From Rhodoferax bucti (GTDB lineage Bacteria; Pseudomonadota; Gammaproteobacteria; Burkholderiales; Burkholderiaceae_C), in the NCBI RefSeq assembly GCF_005876985.1, contig NZ_VAHD01000001.1, positions 1,240,001 to 1,304,000 on the forward strand: a DNA stretch of 64,000 nucleotides, written 5' to 3'. The notes beneath the pieces are model-generated. The model did no database searches, was not told the origin of the DNA, and was given only the letters and a program-made list of their open reading frames with translations. The position numbers and the translations under genes were made by a program. Shown in pieces: positions 35,181-42,853 of this stretch. Position 1 is the stretch's first letter. Each line of letters opens with the position of its first letter.

Positions 35181-35888
35181 CTATGAAAGAGGAAGATCCA
35201 AAACACCACGTGTGGCCGGCCGGGCCAGGATGGCGGCAAACCAGCGCTCCAGGTGCGGCCAGTCCGGGCGCGGCTGGGGCAGGCCAAACCAGCGGTGCAC
35301 ATCGCAGGCCACAGGAATGTCGGCCATGCTGAAATGCTCGCCGCACACCCAGGGGCGGTCGGCCAGGTGGGCGTTGAGCTGGGCCAGGGCCGGCTCGGTG
35401 GCGGCGGTGGAGCGGGCAATCACCGCCGGGTCGCGCTTGTCTGCAGGCGTGCGAAACCACTGCACAAAGGCGCCGCCGCTTTCGCGGTTCAGGGTGGTTT
35501 GCTGCCAGTCCATCCAGCGCTCGGCGTCGAAACGCTGCGCCAGGTCCTGGGGGTAGAGATGTGCGTTGCCCGCCGCCGCGCCGGGCCGCCCCAAGCCAGG
35601 CGACGCCCCCTCGGGGGGCAGCGAGGACACGCTAGTGCCGAGCGTGGGGGCTCCATACTTTGCACAGAGGTAGCGCACGATGGCGTTGCTCTCCCAGAGC
35701 GTGAAGTCGCCATCCTGCAGCGTGGGCACCAGCGCATTGGGGTTCATGGCGAGGTACTCGGGGGTTTTGACCACCCCGAAGGCCAGACCCGCATCGCTGC
35801 GGGTGAAGGCGACGCCGGTTTCCTGCGCGGCCCACACCACCTTGCGAACGTTCAGCGAACTCAGACGGCCCCAGATGTGCAGTGCCAT
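35181..35888 (-). CDS. Glutathione S-transferase family protein
   Basis: 235 residues. Thioredoxin-like N-terminal domain (LNVRKVVWAAQETGVAF, ALVPTLQDGDFTLWESNAIV with the glutathione-binding ES pair) and an all-helical C-terminal domain (HFSMADIPVACDVHRW). Between them, at about residues 85-107 (SSLPPEGASPGLGRPGAAAG), an extra Pro/Gly-rich segment is encoded by a GC-rich repeat; GSTs do not normally have this insertion. It lies 2 bases after the aminotransferase gene in the cluster. Confidence 0.9.
   Translation of the reverse strand: MALHIWGRLSSLNVRKVVWAAQETGVAFTRSDAGLAFGVVKTPEYLAMNPNALVPTLQDGDFTLWESNAIVRYLCAKYGAPTLGTSVSSLPPEGASPGLGRPGAAAGNAHLYPQDLAQRFDAERWMDWQQTTLNRESGGAFVQWFRTPADKRDPAVIARSTAATEPALAQLNAHLADRPWVCGEHFSMADIPVACDVHRWFGLPQPRPDWPHLERWFAAILARPATRGVLDLPLS
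35575..35645. repeat. GC-rich repeat inserted in the GST gene
   Basis: GGGCCGCCCCAAGCCAGGCG and onward, with the hairpin GCCCCCTCGGGGGGC at 35605-35619 and GAGCGTGGGGGC at the end. From memory this is the very common intergenic repeat of Comamonadaceae. Here it is read through, in frame. Confidence 0.6.
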
Positions 35889-35890
35889 GG

Positions 35891-37114
35891 TCAGCCCCGT
35901 TGTGCCTGGATGGCTTCGGCCAGTGCGGCCACGCCGCGGTGGATTTCTTCCACGCTGGGGGTCACAAAACTCAGGCGCATGGAGCGCGCATCGGCCTCGC
36001 CGGCGTAGAAAGGCGCGCCGGGCACAAAGGCTACGCCCTTGTCTACCGCGTGGGGTAGCAGGTTCACCGCGTTCATGCCTTCAGGCAGGCGCGCCCACAG
36101 GAACATGCCGCCGGCCGGAGTGTTCCAGGTGAGCGACTGCTCGGGCTGGGTGGCCGCGTTCGGGAAGTGCTGTGCCAGTGCTTGCAGCATGGCGTCGCGC
36201 TGCGATTTGTAGAGGCTGCGGATGGTGGGCACATGGCGGTCCAGGAAGCCGTTTTGCATCACCTCAAAAATCAGGCGCTGGTTGAAGCTGGGGCTGTGCA
36301 AGTCCGCTGCCTGCTTGGCTTGCAGCAGCTTGGGGTACACCGCCTTGGGCGCCACGATGAAGCCCATGCGCAGGCCGGGCGCCAGCACCTTGGAGAAAGA
36401 GCCTAGGTAAATGCCGCCCTCGGGGTTGCGTGCCGTCAGCGGGGCTGGGGGCGCCTGGTCAAACCACAGGTCGCCATAGGGGTTGTCTTCCATGATGGGC
36501 AGGCCGCTGCGGGCCGCTTCGGCGCTGAGTGCCGCGCGGCGCGCCTCGGTCATGCTGCGGCCGGTGGGGTTCTGGAAGTTGGGCAGCACATACAAAAAGC
36601 GGGCATCGGCAGACTTGGCGGCCAGGTCGGCCATGTCGATGCCGTCGGCGTCGCTGGCCACGCTCACTACATTCGGCTCCATGGGGGTGAAGGCCATCAC
36701 GGCGCCCAGGTAGGTGGGCGACTCGACCAGCACCTTGCTGCCCGCGTCGATCAAGATTTTGGCGACCAGGTCCAGGCCCTGCTGCGAGCCGGTGGTGATG
36801 AGAATTTGGCTGGGGTCCACATTCCAGGTGACGCCGGCGGCGGCGCTTTGCGCCTTGAGTTGGGCGGCCACCAGTTCGCGCAGCGGGCCGTAGCCCTCCG
36901 AGGCGGCGTATTGCAGGGCGCCTGCGGGGTCATCCTTGAGCACTTTGGCGCAGGCTTCTTCAAACTCGGCCACCGGGAAGGTTTTGCTGCTCGGCAGGCC
37001 GCCGGCAAAGCTGATGATGCCGGGCTTCTCGGTGACTTTGAGGATCTCGCGGATCACCGAGGGGTTCATCTTGGCGGCACGTTCGGCCAGGGTCCAGTGG
37101 GTTTCGTGGGTCAT
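35891..37114 (-). CDS. PLP-dependent aminotransferase (fold type I, 2-aminoadipate/aromatic type)
   Basis: 407 residues from ATG 37114 (MTHETHWTLAERAAKM). The family marks are ISFAGGLPSSKTFP near the N-terminus, ITTGSQQGLDLVAK, EDNPYGDLWF and the cofactor lysine in GSFSKVLAPGLRMG. Enzymes of this class transaminate a broad set of amino acids (2-aminoadipate, aromatic or branched). The open frame upstream of 37114 is a shadow. It lies 26 bases after lysE. Confidence 0.9.
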   Translation of the reverse strand: MTHETHWTLAERAAKMNPSVIREILKVTEKPGIISFAGGLPSSKTFPVAEFEEACAKVLKDDPAGALQYAASEGYGPLRELVAAQLKAQSAAAGVTWNVDPSQILITTGSQQGLDLVAKILIDAGSKVLVESPTYLGAVMAFTPMEPNVVSVASDADGIDMADLAAKSADARFLYVLPNFQNPTGRSMTEARRAALSAEAARSGLPIMEDNPYGDLWFDQAPPAPLTARNPEGGIYLGSFSKVLAPGLRMGFIVAPKAVYPKLLQAKQAADLHSPSFNQRLIFEVMQNGFLDRHVPTIRSLYKSQRDAMLQALAQHFPNAATQPEQSLTWNTPAGGMFLWARLPEGMNAVNLLPHAVDKGVAFVPGAPFYAGEADARSMRLSFVTPSVEEIHRGVAALAEAIQAQRG

Positions 37115-37140
37115 GGTTGTCTTCTCGTGAAAATGCGGGT

Positions 37141-37773
37141 TCAAGCCTTGAGCATAGGGTAGAGCGAGGCCACCAGGGCCAAGGCCATGCTGATATTGAA
37201 GATGCGCAGGCGCAGCGGGTCTTGCAGCAGGCCGCGCATGGCCTGCCCGAATGCCACCCAAAACGCCGAGCAGGGTGCCCCCAGCACCATGAACACGCCC
37301 GCCAACAGCGCCACCTGTGCCATGCCGGCGGTGGGGGCGAGGTAGGTGCTCATGCAGGTCACGGCCATCACCCAGGCTTTGGGGTTGACCCACTGAAAGG
37401 CGGCGGCTGCCAGAAAGCCCATGGGGCGGGCCGTGCCGCTGGCGGCCGGGGTTGTTGTGTTTGCGTTTGCCGATCCGCTAGGGGCCGCAGGCTTCGCGCT
37501 GGCGAGCTTCCAGGCAATCCACAGCATGTAGGCCGAGCCCAGGTAGCGCAGCAGATCGTAAAACTGCGGAAACCGGTCCAGCACCGAGTGCAGCCCCAGG
37601 CCCACGCACAGCAGCATGAAGGTAAAGCCCAGGTTCACGCCCCAGAGATGGCGCTGCGACTGGCGAAACCCGAAGTTCACGCCCGAGGCCATGAGCATGG
37701 TGTTGTTGGGGCCCGGGGTGACCGAGCTGACGACGGCAAACAGGCCGGCGGCGATCAGGGTGTCAGGGGTCAT
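37141..37773 (-). CDS. LysE-family amino-acid exporter
   Basis: 210 residues from ATG 37773 (MTPDTLIAAGLFAVVSS). Six hydrophobic helices; the family motif SSVTPGPNNTMLMASG is at the N-terminus and FQWVNPKAW in the middle. LysE/RhtB proteins export amino acids or homoserine-type metabolites. The start overlaps the EamA stop by 4 bases (ATGA). The longer open frame upstream is in antisense phase to the EamA gene and is rejected. Confidence 0.9.
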   Translation of the reverse strand: MTPDTLIAAGLFAVVSSVTPGPNNTMLMASGVNFGFRQSQRHLWGVNLGFTFMLLCVGLGLHSVLDRFPQFYDLLRYLGSAYMLWIAWKLASAKPAAPSGSANANTTTPAASGTARPMGFLAAAAFQWVNPKAWVMAVTCMSTYLAPTAGMAQVALLAGVFMVLGAPCSAFWVAFGQAMRGLLQDPLRLRIFNISMALALVASLYPMLKA

Positions 37774-38708
37774 GCGGTTCTCACCTGTGCTGGGGCCGGT
37801 GTGCTGGCCGGCGCTGCGCCGGCAAAACGCTTGCCAATGAACACGGTGGCCACCACCGCCATGGCAAAGCCCACGGTCACGCCGTCCAGCGACTCGCCCA
37901 GCAGGGGGATGGCCGCCAGAATGCTCAAAAACGGTTGCAGCAGCTGCACCTGGCTCACCTTGAGTGTGCCGCCCAGTGCCAGCCCGCGGTACCAGGCGAA
38001 AAAGCCCGCCCACATGGAAAACACACCCACGTAGCCCAGCGCCCACCAGGAGGTGGTTTGCACCGCGTGCTCCGGCCAGGTGAGCCAGGCGCCCGGCAGG
38101 GTGACGGGCAGCGCCAGCACGCACACCCAGCAAATCACCTGCTCCGCACCCAGCGAGGGCGTGACCTTGGCGCCATACACATAGCCCAGGGCCGCAGACA
38201 CCACGGCGCCGAGCATGAGCACATCGCCCCACTCCAGCGCCATGCCGCTGCCGTGCTGCAGCGCACGGTAGAGCGAGAACACCACCACCAGCCCGGCGCC
38301 CGCACAGGCGCTCACCCAAAAGCCCAGCCGTGCGCGCTGGTGCATCACCAGGGCCGCCACCACGGCGGTGGCCAGCGGCAGCAGTGCAATGATCACCGCC
38401 GCATGGCTGGCGCTGATGGTGCGCAGCGCATAGCCGATGAGCACCGGAAAACCCAGCGCATTGCCCAGCGTGGCCACGGCCAGCGGGCGCCACTCGCCCG
38501 GTGTGGGCCAGCGCGAGCGGGTGGCCAGCAGAAACACCATCGACAAACCGCCGGCCAGCGCGGCGCGGCACAGCGTCACAAACCAGGGGCTGAGCTGCGG
38601 CGCATCGACGGTGCCAGTGGCCAGGCGGGTCATGGGCAGGGTGACGGCAAAGATCGCCACACCGAGCAAGCCCAGCCAGAGGCCGCGTGTTTCGTTTTTG
38701 GAATTCAT
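37770..38708 (-). CDS. EamA-family (DMT) transporter
   Basis: 312 residues from ATG 38708 (MNSKNETRGLWLG). Ten membrane helices in two EamA repeats (ISASHAAVIIALLPLATAVV in the first, LKVSQVQLLQPFLSILAAI in the second). Members export amino acids and metabolites. A start at 38759 would run through the divergent operator region and is less likely. First gene of the seven-gene cluster, divergent from the MocR regulator. Confidence 0.9.
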   Translation of the reverse strand: MNSKNETRGLWLGLLGVAIFAVTLPMTRLATGTVDAPQLSPWFVTLCRAALAGGLSMVFLLATRSRWPTPGEWRPLAVATLGNALGFPVLIGYALRTISASHAAVIIALLPLATAVVAALVMHQRARLGFWVSACAGAGLVVVFSLYRALQHGSGMALEWGDVLMLGAVVSAALGYVYGAKVTPSLGAEQVICWVCVLALPVTLPGAWLTWPEHAVQTTSWWALGYVGVFSMWAGFFAWYRGLALGGTLKVSQVQLLQPFLSILAAIPLLGESLDGVTVGFAMAVVATVFIGKRFAGAAPASTPAPAQVRTA

Positions 38709-38715
38709 GCGATTC

Positions 38716-38778
38716 ACTGTACTTTGAAAAACAGCACACTTGCAGTACAGTTTTGGCAAACACTCTGCAAACTGTATT
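38716..38778. promoter_or_regulatory. Divergent control region with repeated ACTGTAC sites
   Basis: ACTGTACT (38716-38723), its inverse AGTACAGT (38744-38751) and ACTGTATT (38771-38778) lie at regular spacing of about 27-28 bp in the gap between the EamA and MocR genes. They are the most likely binding sites of the MocR regulator, which often uses direct or inverted repeats like these. Confidence 0.6.
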
Positions 38779-38818
38779 GCTGACTCGACCGTTACAGCGC
38801 CGTGACAAAGGACTGCCC

Positions 38819-40279
38819 ATGTTGATGAAAACCGCCGCCCAATCCCTGGCCGAACAGCTGTGTGCAGTGTTCGCCCAGCGCATCCGCGACCGGCTGCTGG
38901 CCCCCGGGGCCCGCCTGCCCTCGGTGCGCCTGTGTGCCCAGCAGCAGGGGGTCAGCCCGTCAACGGTGGTGGCGGCGTACGACCAGTTGCTGGCGCAGGG
39001 GCTGGTGGAGGCGCGCCGCAACCGCGGGTTTTATGTGCGCGATGTGCCTTCAGCGCCCGTGCACAGTGCGCGAGCAGCTATGAATTCCGTAGCGGGAAGC
39101 ACCACCGCCGGTGCGGCTGCCACACCGGCTGCGCCTGCACCCCGTGCGCCGCTGAATGCCACCGCGTTGATCCGAGGCATGTTCAAGGGCATCAGCAACA
39201 AGCCGCAGCCCGGCATGGGGGTGTTGCCGCAGACGTGGCTGCAAAGCACCTTTCTGGCCACGGCGGTGCGGCGCAGTTGCAGCGTGGAGGCGCTGAACGC
39301 GTTTTCGTTGCAATACGGGGAGCCTGCGGGTGATGTGGGCCTGCGCCGCGCCTTGTCCACCAAGCTGGCGGGGCTGGCGGTGCACGCGGCGCCGGAGCAA
39401 ATCATCACCACCGTGGGGGCGACCAACGCCTTGGATGTGGTGAGCCGCACCCTGCTGCGTGCCGGCGACTATGTGATGGTGGAGGAGCCCGGCTGGGCGA
39501 TTGAGTTCGCCCGGCTGGATGCGCTGGGGGCCCGCATCTTGCCCGTGCCGCGCCGGGCCGATGGGCCGGATTTGGAGGTCATGGCCAAGTATTGCGAGGT
39601 GCACCGCCCGAAGCTGTTTGTGAGTGTGAGCGTGTACCACAACCCCACGGGTTTTTGCCTCTCGCCCAGCAGCGCCTACCGCATCCTGCAGCTGGCACAC
39701 CAGCACGACTTCCATATCGTGGAGGACGACACCTACAGCCACTTCGCCCCCGAGCACGCCACCCGCCTGTGCGCGCTGGATGGCTTGCAGCGCACTATTT
39801 ACGTGGCAGGGTTTGCCAAAATTTTGGCGCCCAACTGGCGCATCGGCTACTTGGCGGCGCCCAAAGACCTGGCCGAGCGCCTGCTGGACACCAAGCTGCT
39901 CTCTACCCTGACCACGCCGGCCTTGCTGGAAAAAGCCATGGCCTGGTGTATCGACCAGGGCCAGCTGCGCCGCCACGCCGAGCGCATCCGCACCCAGCTC
40001 GACGGCGCCCGCGCCCGCAGCGTGAAGCTGGCGCTGGCCCACGGCTGCACGTTTGCAGCCGACCCGGTGGGCCTGTTCGGCTGGGTGGAAACCGGGGTGG
40101 ACACCGACGCCCTGAGCCAGCGCATGCTCGACGAGGGTTACCTGCTGGCGCCGGGCGCCCTGTTTCACGCGCGGCGTACGCCGAGCAGCCTGATGCGCAT
40201 CAACTTCGCTTGCACCCAGGAGGCGCAGTTCTGGAAGACTTTTGCCCGGCTGCGGGATGAGCAGCTGGGAAAGAGCTGA
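38819..40279 (+). CDS. MocR/PdxR-family transcriptional regulator (GntR HTH fused to aminotransferase)
   Basis: 486 residues from ATG 38819, with AAAGGA 7-12 bases upstream. The N-terminal GntR winged helix (RLPSVRLCAQQQGVSPSTVV, about 32-51) is joined by an Ala-rich linker (about 80-115) to an aminotransferase-like domain with the cofactor lysine in GFAKILAPNWRIGY. MocR proteins sense amino acids, PLP or related molecules. Part of the linker (SAPVHSARAAMNSVAG) is encoded by a copy of the dispersed repeat. It controls, by position, the divergent seven-gene cluster. Confidence 0.92.
   Translation: MLMKTAAQSLAEQLCAVFAQRIRDRLLAPGARLPSVRLCAQQQGVSPSTVVAAYDQLLAQGLVEARRNRGFYVRDVPSAPVHSARAAMNSVAGSTTAGAAATPAAPAPRAPLNATALIRGMFKGISNKPQPGMGVLPQTWLQSTFLATAVRRSCSVEALNAFSLQYGEPAGDVGLRRALSTKLAGLAVHAAPEQIITTVGATNALDVVSRTLLRAGDYVMVEEPGWAIEFARLDALGARILPVPRRADGPDLEVMAKYCEVHRPKLFVSVSVYHNPTGFCLSPSSAYRILQLAHQHDFHIVEDDTYSHFAPEHATRLCALDGLQRTIYVAGFAKILAPNWRIGYLAAPKDLAERLLDTKLLSTLTTPALLEKAMAWCIDQGQLRRHAERIRTQLDGARARSVKLALAHGCTFAADPVGLFGWVETGVDTDALSQRMLDEGYLLAPGALFHARRTPSSLMRINFACTQEAQFWKTFARLRDEQLGKS
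39046..39096 (-). repeat. Dispersed repeat, copy inside the MocR linker
   Basis: On the minus strand: CGGAATTCATAGCTGCTCGCGCA, then GGGCGCTGAAGGC, matching the consensus. The MocR gene reads it from the other strand as an Ala/Ser-rich linker. Confidence 0.68.
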
Positions 40280-40338
40280 TTGCTATGAAATGAATAGCTG
40301 CTTGCGCATGCCGCACGAGCGCTAACGGCTTATTTGGC
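40280..40338 (+). repeat. Dispersed repeat, intergenic copy
   Basis: TTGCTATGAAATGAATAGC, TGCTTGCGCATGCC, GAGCGCTAACGGC and TTATTTGGCA, in full order. It fills the gap between the MocR gene and the convergent HDOD gene. Confidence 0.8.
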
Positions 40339-40355
40339 ACTTTATTTTGTGGTGC

Positions 40356-41576
40356 TTAGCTCTGGGCCAGCGCCCGCAGCAGGGCGCGGTTTACCTCGTC
40401 CGCCGGCATCTGGTGGGCGCGGCATACCTCGCGAATGACCTTGGTGTTGCGGCCCTCCAGGGCGGCGGCCACTTCCAGCCACGGGGCGTAGGGGCCGGTT
40501 TGGCCCACGACGGCAGACGCCACCCGCCCCGGCAAGGGCAGGCGGTGCAGGGCGGCGCCCAGGTTTTCACCTAGCAGCAAATCGACCTGCGAGAAAACGC
40601 CGCATAAAAACACTTCGCGCCGCAAGTCGTCTTCCACGCCCGCATCGGCCATGTGCTCCATGATGCGGGCACGCAGCACCATGGTGTGGCGGATGGGGTC
40701 GAGGTTGGTGTCGGCGCTGGCGTGGGGCAATTGCTCCATCAGCCAGGCGCGCAGGCGGCTGTAGCCCAGGGTCATCAGGCCTTGGCGCAGGCTGCTCACC
40801 TCATTGCGCAGGCCCAAGCCGGCAGAGTTGGCGTAGCGCAAAAAGCGGTAGCAAAGCAGCGGCTCGTTGCCCATGGTGTGCTCCAGCGCTTCGAGTGATT
40901 CGTCCGCCTCAATCGCATGCACCAGGTCCAGCAGAATCTGGCGGGCGGGCTGGATCTGGCGGTAGCGGTAGGCGTAGAGCATTTCCTCGTTGGGCCAACC
41001 GGCGACGCCCTGCACATGCTGCTGATCCAGCGCGTGTTCCACCAGGGCCTGGCTGGCCAGGGCCTCGTACAAAGCGCCGGCGCGCACCGGGCTGGGAATG
41101 TGCTGGGGGCCGTGGCTGCCGCCGTCATGTCCGTGGCGCAGCGCAGCGCGCAGCGAGGCCAAGGCCTCTTGCGCGGTGAGCGAAAGGATGTGGGTGTGAA
41201 ACCAGCTTGCGGTTTCCGGCTCCGGGTGTTGGCCCGGCTCGCCGAGCCACACCAGCTTCACGCCGCGTTGGTGCGCCTTGCGCACCCGGCCGGCCAGCAG
41301 GGCGTCGCTCAGCCAGAGCTGGGGCACTTCGAGCCAGATGTTGTGCGCGGTGGTGTGGTCCAGCAGGTCAGACAGCAGGCCCGGCGAGCGGGCGTGCAGC
41401 AGGCAAATTTCCTTGGGTGCCGGCCACAGCTCTTGCAGCGACTCGATGAGGTGCCTGGCATCCACCGCGCTGCTGCTTTCCGGGTCCAGCCACAGGCGCA
41501 CGCCGATGCGTTTGCGCCATTGGTTCCACAAGGGCTCGTAGCCCATGGTGATGCTGCCCAGTACCGATTGGGTCAT
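40356..41576 (-). CDS. HDOD-domain protein with a degenerate EAL-like N-terminus
   Basis: 406 residues. The C-terminal half has HDOD features: ALEHTMGNEPLLCYRFLRYANSAG and the helix LRQGLMTLGYSRLRAWLMEQL. The first part looks like a degenerate EAL domain (SIQL-type strands without catalytic motifs), as in YuxH-like proteins. These act in signalling, often near motility or c-di-GMP. It lies 4 bases after flgL on the same strand, at the end of the flg operon. Confidence 0.82.
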   Translation of the reverse strand: MTQSVLGSITMGYEPLWNQWRKRIGVRLWLDPESSSAVDARHLIESLQELWPAPKEICLLHARSPGLLSDLLDHTTAHNIWLEVPQLWLSDALLAGRVRKAHQRGVKLVWLGEPGQHPEPETASWFHTHILSLTAQEALASLRAALRHGHDGGSHGPQHIPSPVRAGALYEALASQALVEHALDQQHVQGVAGWPNEEMLYAYRYRQIQPARQILLDLVHAIEADESLEALEHTMGNEPLLCYRFLRYANSAGLGLRNEVSSLRQGLMTLGYSRLRAWLMEQLPHASADTNLDPIRHTMVLRARIMEHMADAGVEDDLRREVFLCGVFSQVDLLLGENLGAALHRLPLPGRVASAVVGQTGPYAPWLEVAAALEGRNTKVIREVCRAHQMPADEVNRALLRALAQS

Positions 41577-41580
41577 GGCA

Positions 41581-42834
41581 TCAGCCCAGGTAGTTGAACA
41601 GCGACAGCTTTTGCACCTGCGCGTAGGACTGCAGGGCGGCCTGGTAGGCCGTGGTCTGGTTCTGGAAGTCCGCCACGCCCTTGATCATGTCCAGGTCTTC
41701 CGCGCGGGAGCGGTCGGCTTCGAGCTGGATGCTCTTGCTCTCCTGGTTGGAGGTAATGCGGTCTGCGCGGTTGAGCAGGTCACCCGCCTGGCCGCGGATG
41801 GCCGATACGCGGTTCATGCCCACATCCAGGTTGTACAGCGCCTGCCCCACCGCTTGGGTGGCCGCGTTGGCGTTGGTCGCACCGCCGATGTCGCGAATGG
41901 CATCGTCCATCACACTGAAGATGCTGGGGTTGGGGTCTATGGTGATGACGTCGTTGACAGCCGGTGTGCCAGTGAGGGAGAGGGTCAAACCTGGTATGCC
42001 GGTGATGGTCATGGGAGTCAGTTGCCCAGTAGGAAAACTTCCGGTTTGCGCGGGAATGGGGCCGCTAACGCTGGGGTTTTCAGTGACGGAGTACGTCACG
42101 CTTGTGGTTCCCGGCGTCGTCGTTGTATCAACAGCGGTGATTTGTAAGGTGTAAGCAGAACCCTTCACCAATGCGGAATTACTGATGCTGACGCCGCTTG
42201 TCTGCAGCGATCTCCCGACAGGAATCACACTGAGGGAGACGTTGAATACCCCGTCGCGCGAAGGCTGGCTCATGAATGCGCTCTCACCATCCAGCGCACT
42301 GGCGATGGCGGTTTCGCTGGTCGCTGTTTGGCCGGGCAGGCCGTTGTAGGCGTAGTCGGGGGTGCCTGCAGTCGGACCGCTGAAGGGCACCGCCGCGCTG
42401 GCCAAGGCGCCGAAGAGGGGTTGGCCATTGGTGTCGGTGCGGTTGGCGTAGCCCAAAATTTGCTCGCGCAAGCCTTGTAGCTGGCCGGCAATGGTTTTGC
42501 GTTCTGCCGCAGTGTGGCTGCCGTTGCCGGCGCTCACCACCAGTTCGCGGAACTGTTGCAGGGCGTCCACCACATCGCCGAGGGTGCTTTCGGCGTTGGC
42601 AATGGTATTGCGCTGGGCTTCCAGGGCGCGCTGGTCGGTGGCGATGCGGGAGAGCCGCGTAAGCGCGCGCTCGGCCTGGGCGGCGCCGGTGGGGTCGTCG
42701 CTGGCACGCACCACTTTTTTGCCGGACGTGAGTTTTTCCTGCAAGTTAGACAAGGCATTTTGCCGCTGGGACAGATTTGCCAGTCCGTTGTCGTAAGTGT
42801 TGGCAGATGCGAGGCGGGAGAGATTGACGGCCAT
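41581..42834 (-). CDS. flgL: Flagellar hook-associated protein 3
   Basis: 417 residues. Hook-filament junction protein. The N-terminus (NLSRLASANTYDNGLANLSQRQNALSNLQEKLTSGKKVVRASDDP) and the C-terminus (AYQAALQSYAQVQKLSLFNYLG) form the flagellin-like coiled coil that locks junction and filament. The central part (about 200-310) is variable and AT-richer. Separated by 19 bases from flgK; HDOD gene downstream. Confidence 0.95.
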   Translation of the reverse strand: MAVNLSRLASANTYDNGLANLSQRQNALSNLQEKLTSGKKVVRASDDPTGAAQAERALTRLSRIATDQRALEAQRNTIANAESTLGDVVDALQQFRELVVSAGNGSHTAAERKTIAGQLQGLREQILGYANRTDTNGQPLFGALASAAVPFSGPTAGTPDYAYNGLPGQTATSETAIASALDGESAFMSQPSRDGVFNVSLSVIPVGRSLQTSGVSISNSALVKGSAYTLQITAVDTTTTPGTTSVTYSVTENPSVSGPIPAQTGSFPTGQLTPMTITGIPGLTLSLTGTPAVNDVITIDPNPSIFSVMDDAIRDIGGATNANAATQAVGQALYNLDVGMNRVSAIRGQAGDLLNRADRITSNQESKSIQLEADRSRAEDLDMIKGVADFQNQTTAYQAALQSYAQVQKLSLFNYLG

Positions 42835-42853
42835 GGGGTGACTCCTTCAGGCC

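Noticed and set aside
37774..39021. Upstream extension of the LysE open frame
   Set aside because: Antisense-phase shadow over EamA and the divergent control region; LysE proteins are about 210 residues.
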